Shown piece after piece: positions 12,401 through 23,040 of a stretch of DNA of 64,000 nt (the stretch's first letter is position 1; the number at the start of each line of letters is the position of its first letter). The stretch is from Rhynchonema sp. JSB1_4 (taxonomy: Eukaryota; Nematoda; Chromadorea; Monhysterida; Xyalidae), in assembly GCA_030248065.1 (NCBI GenBank), contig JASAMV010004746.1, positions 57,501-121,500 of the forward strand, in the 5' to 3' direction. The notes under the pieces were generated by a model. It worked only from the letters and a program-made list of their open reading frames with translations, made no database searches and was not told the DNA's origin. A program made the position numbers and the translations under genes.

Positions 12401-15400
12401 ATATACCTGCCCTTGACAATCATCGCTATTTGAAGGGATTTTTTTATAAAAATTGGCCCACTTACAATAGCGTTGATTCGTCGTTAGGTTTTGAAGGTTT
12501 TCGCTCTTCTTTCGTCAAAATTGGTTCTCAATACGATTCCGATACCCCGTGGAGTTTCGAGCACAATCGTTGCATAACTAAATAAAGCAGATTTTTTGTG
12601 AAACCAGGGTCTTCTTGCTTTATGAAGAAATTAGCGATCCGACAGCATATTGAAGAACAATCTATTCCAATGGCATCAACCAGCTTTTTAACAATGATGG
12701 CCACTTTTTTCCACCCAGCATGCGACATTGAATCCATGAAGACTTTGGCGAATGCGACGATCGACAAGGAGCAAACGTTGTGGCCAGTCGATACGAAGGA
12801 GCTCGAGTTTCAGTGTGAAAAAGAGAACAACGTGTTTGAGGTGTTGTGTTCACATTTTATAAGGCAATTTTTTCGCAAAAGTTTATAATTGTGTAGAACT
12901 GATTGACATCAATCTTGGTGATTGGATCGAGTCAGACTTGTCTTGGTAAAGTGTGCTGTTTTGCATTCAAAGAGATTTTACGAGAACAGATAATTTCTAC
13001 ACCAGTGTGAAAGCTGTTTAGTTTAGGTCATTGAACAACTTCGTCTGACATCGCCGGTCATAATTTGTTGCATCCATTATTATATATCCAAATGTCCTAA
13101 GAGCAACAAATCGCACGGCATTGCCTAGGCCAGGGTTGGGCAAACAACGTTTTTTTTTTCTGAAAAAAATCGTTTTTTTAAAAACGTTTTTTTAAAACGC
13201 CCAGATAGCCAAAATATGCCCCAAAAAATGGAAAACGCTCATGTTGGGTAGCAAACGTGGTTAAATGAAGTAATTCTGTGTGTTCTGAGACAAAATAAAC
13301 GGGTTTCAACCCGTTTCTAGCGAGTTGTTAAGATCCCATATCAGACCTGCATCATGGGACCAACTTTGGCCGGGGTCATCATTGAAAGTCAAACTCCGTT
13401 TATCAACGTATCTCGACAAAGTAAAAATTGGTCGAAAACTTTTTGAAAAAAATGGGACAAAAAATTGATTTTCCTTGATGATCAGGGTACTTTCCCAGAA
13501 AAATCAGAAAAATCAAGGAAATTCAGGATTTTAAAAAAACGAAAAACGGCCCAGGCGTTTTTTTTAAAAAAAAGTCGTTTTTTAAGAAAAAAAAACGCCG
13601 TCGTTTTTTTTGCCCAACCCTGGCCTAGGCAGGTCAGTCCGATCGCGATCGCCTATTTTGATATCGCCCCATTTATGTTTTCAGACGATCAATTCCAAAT
13701 CGGTCGCGCTCTATTGCAAGAAAAGGTCAGAACTGGACGGGGACGAGAACGGTGTTGGTGTGACGTGGACGAATGCTGCCGATGACGCTGAATATCCAGC
13801 AAAGGAATTCCAAAAGAAATGCCAACATAGTTAGTCAGCATACCTATTTGGCAGTAATATTGTCATGTCAGTCAGTTTTGTCAGTTACTCGCTGGTACAG
13901 TTAAGTCTCCAAATTGCGAATTGATCGGAACCGGCAATCTAATTCGCTTCATTCATGTACAGAATGATGGGAGGTTAATGATAGGTTGGGGACTAAATTT
14001 TTTTCACTCACGTACAGATACTGTAATTCACAATGGATGTTCACTATTGAGAAAGTCGACAATACCAAGATCCACTGCGCTACAGCCTTACATATGTAAA
14101 TCCATTATCGCCATTCAGCCTGCAATAAAATTGCGTTAAAGGATGCTCTGGGAACAAAGAACATGAAACTCGTCGAAGATCCGACAATCGAAGTTCGTTT
14201 GTTTAGTCTTCCGGTTGACCATAGATATACAGTCTAGCCTCTACATAGTGACATAACTGGAACCCGGCATTTTTTTATATATTCACTGAGTGTTATGCAA
14301 TGTCGATGGCCACTATAAAGAAGGCGGACTGTATATTCACATTCACACAACGATAACAATAGCGCGATTTTTTCGTCTTTAGATCGATGATGACGAGAAC
14401 GCAATCGGCGCATCTGCGACGGTGAATTGCGGGAAGGATTTTGTCTGGCAAGACAGCCCCGATGACTGCGGGGAAGAGGGATGCCCGAATCGAGTGGTCA
14501 AGTGTGAAACATCAGATGATGGAAAGACGGCCGCTTGGAACATCGGCACGAACAACTGCGCTCAGAGTTGGTCATTTCAGTTGAAGTATACTACCGAAGT
14601 TTTCCACTTTATTCCCATAGAGCTTCTAAACATGTAAACATGACCATCGGTCTGGAGTCGGTTTCGGGACGCATGATATCTGTTTAACCAGAGCATTTAT
14701 TCAAGCGTGTTTGCCAATTCTGCTGAATTCAAACAAACATTTGTCGAGCGGCGTATAAAGCAGACACAACATATCCCAATTTCGACACCGGCCCCTGCGA
14801 CTGAGTTTGCTGTTTATCGACTGGCCAAAATGCGTTGACAAAATCGTCATTCAATCTCAATTCACGGCCGCAGTCAGTTTCAGCTTGCACCACGCCGGGC
14901 GTTAGTGACTTCGGCCGAGATGCCCAAGTGGAGCTGGTCCATAAAGTGCTAACGGGTCGCACCAGACCGGGCGGTAGACTCAAAGTGACCTGCAAGGGCG
15001 ATAATGTGCTCGCACATGGCAACGAGGTGAAGCACGAAGATCAAGACACGAAATGCGGCGACAGCAACGGACAATGGACAAAGACGAGCTTCAGATGCGT
15101 ATTGAGTTAGCAACGTTATTCTCTTCGGTAGCTGTCTACCAACTTTATACTCATCTGTGCCCACTTTATAGTGACGTGGACGGGACCGACTGTTTGTGTA
15201 TGATCACTGAAAGAATATCCGTCCACCTCATAGAGTGGCAATTGCGAGAACCGAAATGTAGCATCGAAAATTACAACCACTAGTCAGAGGGGTTCCACTA
15301 AAGAGCGTCACTATAAAGCGCGCAGACTGTATTGTGAAATACTCTCTGGTCTCTGGTTCAAACACACCCAGAAACTTACACACAACTTGGCTTGCATTAA

Positions 15401-18400
15401 TGTCGTTAACTTCGATCGTCGCCGTAGCCACCTGCGCAATAGTCTATTATGTTGACTACAAACATTGTCGTTCACGCCGTATACTCCACCCGCTCATTTG
15501 GGCTGTAATGATGAAAATATGGCCCACTCTCCTCCTCCAGCCTGTGGCCCGCTGACACCCCAAAATGGCCTGAATATCAACGACGACGAGTCCTCAATAC
15601 AATATGATCGATCGAATCCGGTGAAAAACCGTTATATCCATGGCGACCAAGCGAGCGTGAAATGCAAGGTACTATCGTAAAATTGTATTTCGCTGCCTCA
15701 TGCATTTTTACAGACGCAGGGAAACTCCCGTTCGAAGTCGAAGCAGGCAACAAGCTAAACACACAGTCAACAACAAGCCACGCCGCTGGCACGTGTGTGT
15801 TTCGAATGTTTCAGTCACACGAGCTGTGTGTGTCAGCTGCGTGGTTGTTGACTGTGTGTTGAGCTTGTTGCCTGCTTCGACTTCGAACTGGAGTTTCCCT
15901 GCGTCTGTAAAAATGAATAAGGCAACGAAATTAGAAACTTACTTTACGAGTAATCTCCCTGACCTGTATGACTGTTTCGAAGCCGGACTGTGATCATCTC
16001 TGATCTTTGTTTTTCTGCAGGCCGGTTTCTATATCAAAGCTCATCCGACTCAAGTTTTGTCAACGCGAAGCTGTCAAGCTGCGAACGGCGGGTGGACATC
16101 GCAGGACAACGCGTGTGTGCCAGGTTATGTACATACATGAAAGACCTGCCTGTTCTCGGAAACAGATCACAAACAAAACCAAACTGACCGTTTCCAGCCT
16201 GTCCCGATCTCGAGACTACCATTCCTAAAGACGTCTACCAGTTCTCATACACAAAACCAATAATCAACGAAGCCAGTCACCCGGCTAACGGACTCTACCC
16301 GCAGGGCACCACTTTAACGGCGTACTGTTTTGGCGCCAGATATTTCACGGATGAACTTGAATTCAAAACGGAATGCGGTCAAGACGGAAAATGGGCGGCG
16401 AATTTGAAGGAATGCGTTCCACTGCCGAAACACAGTGAGTGCAACTTGATTTGTGGCGCCTCCAGGGCGTGAAATCTGGCGGAAGTCGAAGGACCGGGCA
16501 AAAAAATGTTTGCTGCGCTTAATAAGTGTCACTCCCTTATAGTGTCGTTAGTGTGTCAGTTAGCACTCCTAAGCATCGTCAGTGACGAAACTACTAGGTG
16601 TGGTCCGCTCATTCCTAGGTGTAAGTCCGCTCATTCCTAGGTGTAGGTCCGCTCATTCGTCTGGTCTCTGAGTGGCATGTGGCAACAGAAACGTGTGTGG
16701 ATGCTTTAATCGTGCATGCATGATGGAGCAACGTTTCTGTGCGAGGTCGTCAGATTGAAATCAAGTGTGTTCGCAAATAACTTGCGTGTCAAATTCTCTG
16801 TATGGACGTAAAAGGTGTTCCAAATCACCAACAATCGATTTCTATTTGCGCTCGCTGATTGTCTTATAGTCGAAAAAGTACCAAGCACCCGCGTAATCAA
16901 GCGTGTGGCCACAACCGGGAACCAATTCCAGCGCCAGGTAGAGATCCCCAACAGGGGCCGCGGTTCCCTGCCGATCAAAGCACTAAATCATGAACAAGTC
17001 ATTTTGAAACAACAATGTGTTCCCATCTGGCCAGGTCTGATCTGCGTAACCGAATGGAGCGCGTGGTCGGACTGCATTGCCGCGTGCCACTACACGAACA
17101 CACAGACGCGCAACAGAACGATGCTGAGAACGGAGGGTGAAGTATGCCCCTTCTATGATACCGAACAGCAACAGATCTGTCATGGGGATTGCGGCTGTAT
17201 GTTTTGGTATCCGTTTTTTTGGGGGGGGTCTGATAATATTATGCGACGGATCAGTCACAGGGCACAGGTTCAGGCCCGACCGATTAAGGGCCGACTGGAG
17301 CCTAAGCCTATAAATGGGTCAAATATGCTGGGCCTGAAAAACTGGGCCATAAAAGGTCGGGCCTGAAAAGTCGCGGAATAGTCCGATAAAGTCAAGATGA
17401 AGCATCCCCAACAAGCGACACCCCTATCACGTTCGGCCCAACATGTAATCCCCACCCCAAGCAAGCTGGGGCAAATCGGGCCCGGGCTATAGCTCAAGTT
17501 TAGGTGAAGGCATCAATCAGCATGAGACGTTATCGGCAAAACCATACTGCAGCGCCGCTGGCCCCATCCAATTGGCTCAAGCACTTCACCAAAGCGGCCA
17601 TACCGATTTCGATTATTATCCTGACGGCTCTGTTCGTCATACTTTGTGTTGTGGCAGTCAAGAAACGCTGGATCGGATTTGAAAGGTTGCCGACGCAGTT
17701 GTTTGTTTCTTTGTCAATAAATAAATTTAACAGCAGCTCTTTCGTTCAAGTTCAATGTAGGCTTTGTTCAATTTTGTTTTTGTTCAATTCAATGTTCAAT
17801 TCTCGAATGGCTTCCGAAGGGTGGATGTACCTCTTGTATCGCATTAACAAACCGGCATCTGCTACACTTCACGACTTTTGAGCAAGTGGAAAACATATAC
17901 ATACCAGCCACCGGTTTTAGGGCGGCCTTACGTAAAACTAGGAAATAGGAAGTAGGAAATCTTTCGCGTGTTAAAACTATTTTTTGAGGAAACTTGATAC
18001 GAAACTAGGAAATAGGAAATGTTTGGCACAATCAGCACAACCAAACGGCAACGCAGCTCAACAAAATGTTTTGAGAGCGTTGCCTGCATATGCACAATGC
18101 ATGCTTGGCTAATAAATATTCCGCCAGTTGTGTTAAAAGTAGGCTTGTCTATGGTGTCGGGACATGGTGAAAAAATTTCCTATTTTCTATTTCCTCGTTT
18201 CAAAAAAGACAACTAGGAAAATTCCTACTTTTTGAAACTAGGACATAGGAAATATTTCCAATTTCCTAATTCCTAGTTTTACTTAAGGCCGCCCTAAAAC
18301 CGCGGTTGCACAGATTTACCACCCTAATTTATCAAGGCCGAGCACGACAACCCGTTCCAAATTTTGGATGACAATTCGAGAATTTGACCATGGCACGATG

Positions 18401-19050
18401 ATTTTAGGGAACCTCTGCCACCAGAATTGGATCCAAACTATGTGCCACCACCACCGACCAAGATCGAAACTGCACCGAAACAAGACACGAATACGACAGA
18501 TGACAAGTGAGCAGTGCGACCTAGAAAAACTCTCATTTCTGCGAAGCCAGCTCGGCATCAAAATCGGTGATCGGACGATTTCAGATCGGCTTTAGTCACG
18601 TTGACTTTTTGTGGTGTTATCATTGTTCGAGATTTAACGATCACGGTGGCTTTAATTTTGACAAGAATCTAAACCCAGTTTCGTTGTAACAAAGTCACGT
18701 GATCTGGTCTGATATGGTCTGAGATGATCACCAATTATGACTTTATTAATTGTATCACGCTTATCGTGAGTCCATTTTTTAGAGTGTGCATTTTCTAGGC
18801 CACTCAGAAATAACAGATTTTCTCAAAAAATAACCTCAAAAAGCCTAATTAATATATTCGCAACGAACCGTGCAGGAAGCAAGCCGACAGCAGCAGTGAT
18901 TCAAAGCAGGACAAAACAGACAAAAGCAGCGAGAAGAAAGAAGAAAAAGAAGAGAAATCGGTCTCGATCTCAGTGAGCGAACGACAGTCGAAGTCGACGT
19001 CGGTGAAAATCGATCGTGATTCGGACTCGGAACGAACAAAACGAAAATAA
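9462..19050 (+). CDS. CCP/TSP1-domain single-pass membrane receptor-like protein (paralogue 2)
   Basis: Start ATG 9462 opens a signal peptide (core FVVLLCLTLGLAAVTWC). Exons: 9462-9561, 9777-9877, 10340-10474, 10724-10836, 10936-11026, 11703-11839, 12232-12337, 12719-12840, 13685-13829, 14119-14192, 14383-14566, 14884-15105, 15541-15668, 16021-16123, 16198-16434, 17035-17196, 17521-17685, 18408-18506, 18876-19050 (TAA). This gives about 865 residues. The ectodomain is a chain of CCP-like modules, often split over two exons. Exons 10724 and 12719 are internal duplicates, sharing LWPVD before a cysteine. Exon 17035-17196 is a TSP type-1 repeat (WSAWSDC). Exon 17521-17685 carries the membrane span (IIILTALFVILCVVAV) and a basic stop-transfer. 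The tail is Pro-rich, then Lys/Glu/Ser/Asp-rich, ending RTKRK. AATAAA follows the stop. Codon phase does not match across introns 9878-10339 and 17197-17520, so a small exon or a different boundary is missing there. Confidence 0.82.
10097..10229. mobile_element. Foldback family C, diverged short copy
   Basis: Has the family ends GGGTGGAATTATCGAAACGG and CTTCGAAAATTCCAC with an internal GTAAACATG, but is much shorter than the ~224-bp copies at 28899, 38511 and 41632. Confidence 0.5.
11456..11699. mobile_element. Foldback element abutting an exon
   Basis: The arms TAGTAAATTTCCAAATTCGC and GCGAATTTGGAAATTTACC face each other over ~245 bp. TGAAACATTC (about 11537) and AATGTTTCAG (about 11600) flank the centre. 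The element ends three bases before the exon at 11703, so its terminal repeat forms the sequence upstream of that acceptor. Confidence 0.7.
13131..13622. mobile_element. hAT-type MITE (family H), copy 1
   Basis: A 492-bp element with ends CAGGGTTGGGCAAA and TTTTTTGCCCAACCCTG and a perfect 8-bp target duplication GCCTAGGC at 13123-13130 and 13623-13630. The 8-bp duplication and CAG...CTG ends are typical of hAT elements. The interior is T/A-run rich and non-coding. It lies 62 bases before exon 13685. Confidence 0.88.
15671..15942. mobile_element. Foldback family D, copy 1
   Basis: The arms contain TTTTTACAGACGCAGGGAAAC and its complement GTTTCCCTGCGTCTGTAAA (ends of TTCGAAGTCGAAGCAGGCAA also mirrored). 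The centre carries CGAATGTTTCAGTCACAC. It lies in the intron just downstream of exon 15541-15668. A second copy is at 39061-39341. Confidence 0.78.
17911..18303. mobile_element. Foldback element with internal AGGAAATAGGAA repeats
   Basis: The ends CCGGTTTTAGGGCGGCCTTA and TAAGGCCGCCCTAAAACCGC face each other over ~390 bp. The arms carry repeated ACTAGGAAATAGGAAAT. It lies in the intron after the membrane-span exon of the second CCP gene. Confidence 0.75.
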
Positions 19051-20093
19051 TTAAAAGAGAACAATAAATGATATATAAATCAAAATAAAATGGTGTGCCA
19101 AAATAGCAAGCATGTCTTACGCAAAATTGACTGTTTTATTTTTAGTGCTGTTAACTGAGAAAAATTAAATCTATGCGACCTTCATTTGACCCAATGATGC
19201 TGATAATTAACCATCTCCTAGAGTCCAAATATATACAAACTACATCCAGTATCCATCATAAAATAATTACCAAGGATGTGAAATGCTATTCTGAAATTTC
19301 ATAGAAAACTAATGAGTGTCTTTTGCATAATTGGGGTATGGGGAAACATGGAAGCCGGTGTTCCACTGATAATAATGGTTCTGACAGACGTTTAAACGGC
19401 GGGGCTAATGGTGTTCCGATTATGTCAATTGAGACAGAATTTGAATTGTCATCGATATAATAAATGAGTTTTTACAGGACAATTACTTTTGTGTCTGGTT
19501 TTCGCTCGTTTGGTAGGACTCATATCAGTGATGCTCTTTGGTGTATTGCTTTGTGCTGCATAATAATTCTTCTTGATCGATAAAAGAAGTCGGCTGGTAT
19601 ATGCAGATGTTAACGTGTTGACGGGCGACAAAGTAGTAAAGGAAGAAAAATGGTGAAGATGCTTTTCTTTTTTGGTTCATTGAGGACCCCTCCTTGGTCA
19701 TTGCGACCTGGGCACCCACGTTACCCATGTTACCCATGTTACCCACCATGCAAAAGATAGGAAGCAGATTTTTCAAAAAAAGCGGAAATAAGATTTGGAA
19801 TTACAGGGTGTCAACTAAATCACTAAGCCTGTCTGTATGTGTCAAATGAATAGTGGTGTTTGTCTAATTGTGTTTTTCCAATTGACTTTTTCAAACACGT
19901 TTCGACGACATGTATGGCTGCATGTTGTTATTATTCAAACTATCACGACTGCACTAAGCCTGTCTGTATCAAAAAAGTTTTCATTTTTTTTTCCTATTTA
20001 CTTTTTCAAACACGTTTCGACGCCATGTATGGCTGCATGTTGTTATTATTCAAACTATCATGACTAAGCCCGCGGCGTGATACGGCGTTACAG
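19051..20093. other. Intergenic DNA with a tandem duplication
   Basis: AATAAA at about 19063 serves the upstream gene. At about 19680-19745 the words GTTACCCATGTTACCCATG form a small minisatellite. From about 19870 to 20070 a ~100-bp segment (TTTTTCAAACACGTTTCGACG...) is duplicated in tandem with few changes. No supported exon. Confidence 0.5.
19870..20070 (+). repeat. Direct tandem duplication (~115-bp period)
   Basis: Two copies start at about 19885 and 20000. Both run from CTTTTTCAAACACG through ATGTATGGCTGCATG to ATTCAAACTATCA and are followed by CTAAGCC. They differ by only a few bases, so the duplication is recent. Confidence 0.75.
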
Positions 20094-21163
20094 TGTTCGG
20101 AAATGCTTCACTATCTGTTCGCGGACTTACGCGTATCGGTACCATGTTTGGATCGCATTCCCCCGTCGAAATGCCCCCTCCTTGGCACGGAGCTCATCAC
20201 TGTATGAAACCGCAGGATTTGCACACGTCACGCGCCGGGGTGCCAGTAGAATTCTACCGAGATCTCAAGTTCAATCTTGATCGCGGATTGGAGTCGGTAA
20301 ATTTTTTGGATCGCAATTGGCCAAAAGCCCAGAATCGGCATTCCGGATCGAGATATGAGCAACTGTATTTTTCTAGCGAATTTCGTTGATTTTCGATCAT
20401 TTTCTCGGGAATTGCCCCAATTTTCAAAGAAATTAATTTTCCTTGTTAAGTGATTCAAACCAAATCACAAAAGCGACTTAAGCTAAACTTGCATTTTATT
20501 AACGTATTTTGTGCGTTTTCGAGGGAAATTTGGACAACTTTCATCGAAGTTGAGAAGCAAAAACTTTTTCAAAATTTTTTTTCAACCCTGCTTTGGACCC
20601 AAAACTCAACCAAACAGAACCAAGGCAAACTTAGAGGTCTATTATTTGAGATCATCCATACCTGCGCACAAAGGGTAACCGGTTTTCGACGTTTGCCAAA
20701 AAAGTGAGTATCACAACTGTATACGCAGAGTCACCTTTCAAAAATGGCAACAATGACACTTGGCGGGGGAGAGCATACGCGTGCGTGTCAATGAAAAGAT
20801 CCCCGTCAGCTGACATGTGTATTTGTGCAAATAAATTGCATATTCGGTCCTTTCATTTGACAAAAGTTGGGAATCAACCAATGTGTGTAATGGCCGAAGG
20901 TGCGCGTAATCATCAAGCGACCTAGATCAAACTATTCAGCTAAAAAAATCGGGCATCGGTCCCGACCGAACAGGTGCCAAATTGGCGTGTGAAACATCAG
21001 CCAGACGGGCATTTTCTGGTATTCTATCATCAATCGCATGGGTAGCCAGTGCGCACAGAACCAAGCTGGCTGCTGTTACCAAACAAAGTTTGGTGCCCAT
21101 CAAATTTCACCTATTGTGAGAGCGGTCTTACGGTACCTGGACCGATCAGTTACTCGATTGTGA
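20094..21163 (+). CDS. Unrecognised small gene (two or more exons)
   Basis: Exon 20094-20296 follows a good acceptor (GCGTTACAG), ends at GTAAAT and reads openly with the first internal ATG at 20144 (PPPWHGAHHCMKPQDLHT, then FYRDLKFNLDRGLES). Exon 21005-21163 continues in phase (TGIFWYSIINRMGSQCAQ, NQAGCCYQTKFG, RAVLRYLDRS) and stops with TGA, which overlaps AATAAA. The exon before 20094 enters in phase 1 and was not found; it could hold the start and a signal peptide. A stretch at about 20650-20702 ending at GTGAGT could be another exon. No family was recognised. The paired cysteines suggest an extracellular role, but that is a guess. Confidence 0.4.
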
Positions 21164-22136
21164 ATAAACGGCAAACTGAGAACTGTGTACAGTATATCTA
21201 ATTTAATGTGAGTAGAATCAAACTGAAAATGGAATACGGTTTTTTAGTGGGATGAGACGGTTTTCCGATGGAACAAAGAATCCTCTTGAAGTTTCGCAAA
21301 TCTTCTATAGTTTACTGAAATGCTCAAAACGGTCTTTGTGTCTTTGTCTGTAATCGTTTAGAATTTTTTTGACTTTTTTTGAAAATACGTTATTTTTGAA
21401 AACGGATTTCAATTGCAATTCAAATTTAAATGGGATTTTCAAGATCATCTGTTTCTTTCGTACATTTGCTGATCGCTTATAAAGTCGGATCAAACCAACT
21501 AATGCTCATTTCGTACTAGGTTTTAGGATTCATAAAATTTCACGAGGTTGTTGCGAATGTTTTACAGTCTTCAAAAAAAAAACTAGGTACATTATACATA
21601 GCGTATGCAGAAAATATCAAAATTTAAATTTTAAGTGCTTCTCGCCTGTATCCACTCATATAACCCATCTTACTCATGCGTTCACTCATAAACGGTGACC
21701 CAGAAGTAGCTTTCTCCAATAACACTGTCCTATACATACAGTATGTATATGCGTGACAAACGCAAAATATTACTTTTTGTTCACCCTATATATACACTTG
21801 AGGCTCTCTTCTGTCCACGTCACGGACATTTATTGCGTGCTTTGATAACTATCACTTATGAGACTGCGTTGTTTGGATTGAATAATAGACTTTGAATGTC
21901 ATGGTCAAAAGCGCAGTGTTTCGGTCACTTGACAGACACTTGAATAGTTCGCTCTGCCGATTTTAAGACACGTGTTTGCTCTTTTGTGAATCAAAGTCTG
22001 GCTATTAAATTTCTACTTTTCATGACGATAATTTACCGGATTTTGTTTTCATTATGTATTTGTGAACTTCCGATAAGACAACGTCGGTACAAATAATTTA
22101 GCTAACTTTTTTTTACGTTTAGATTTCAGGGCCAAA
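21164..22136. other. Intergenic DNA, AT-rich
   Basis: No supported exon or clear repeat seen. The promoter of the cysteine-rich cluster should lie in the last part. Confidence 0.35.
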
Positions 22137-23040
22137 ATGGAGCTAAGATACATGGTCCTTTTTGGCATCTGGCTGCAGGCGGTCAGGGCAGATTGGGGCT
22201 TCTACAGAGGCAGGAGGCAATGTCGTAAGTTGGCTCATTTTTCTTTGGTTTATGCGGGTTTGCCGCGTGCACTTTTGGTTTGATCTGAATACCAGCACTT
22301 TTGTTGCACGTTTCACGTTGCGTTTACTCCCAAAATCACACCATATTTTAGCAGTTTGTAATAATGACGCGTTTCCAGACATGTAGAGTGGATTTTAGTT
22401 CCAAGGATTGTGTCACTTCACAGCTGAGCACAGCCACCCTCATACCACGTTATCAGGCAGGTGCATCAGGTCGTCATCAGTGCCATACAGAAACCAGCTG
22501 TATGATCAGCCTAACAATTGCTTCATGAGACGGATTTTCTTTTGAAATCGGCCGGCTCTGATTTTGATGCTCCTCCGAATAGCTAAATTCCCAATTGTTG
22601 TATATGTGTATGTTTTGCACGTATGTATGGTTTTTTCTGCGATTTGTCCTGCTGTGGAGGAGCTACAAGATCGGAGCCAGCCGACTTCAAAAAACAAGTC
22701 ATCTCATGAGCTTTTTGGATTAACCGTATACTGTTCCCGTGCTAAGTCACACGCACCCACCCGTCATCCCAAGCCTGGGTAAACCTCAACACTCCCTTGC
22801 ACCCCCGCAGCCAACCCTCCACCAAGTCCCACCATTTGTCGGACGCAGCCCAGTGCGTGCTGTCGTCAGCCCGCCCCACAGCCCGTCCCCCAGGGAATGC
22901 CCGCCAACTTCCTACCTCGGCCGAACGATGACCCAATGGAGCCATTCCCGGGCAATCGAATCGACACGGAGATGGGACCGGAGCCGGACTTTGACTACGG
23001 ACCCGAGATCACCAACCCAGCGCCGAGACCGACTGGCTAG
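22137..23040 (+). CDS. Short secreted Pro/Cys-rich protein (or short isoform of the next entry)
   Basis: Exon 22137-22224 encodes a signal peptide (MELRYMVLFGIWLQAVRA) and ends in phase 1 after RRQC at a strong GTAAGT. Exon 22811-23040 joins in phase and gives a 105-residue protein ending at TAG. The mature part has ICRTQPSACCRQPAP and then an acidic Pro-rich end. The exon pair matches the first two exons of the paralogue at 30529, where a signal exon ending in Cys is followed by a C...C...CC Pro segment. The same signal exon would also keep frame with exon 24086, so the 22811 exon may be an alternative terminal exon of one locus. Confidence 0.6.
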
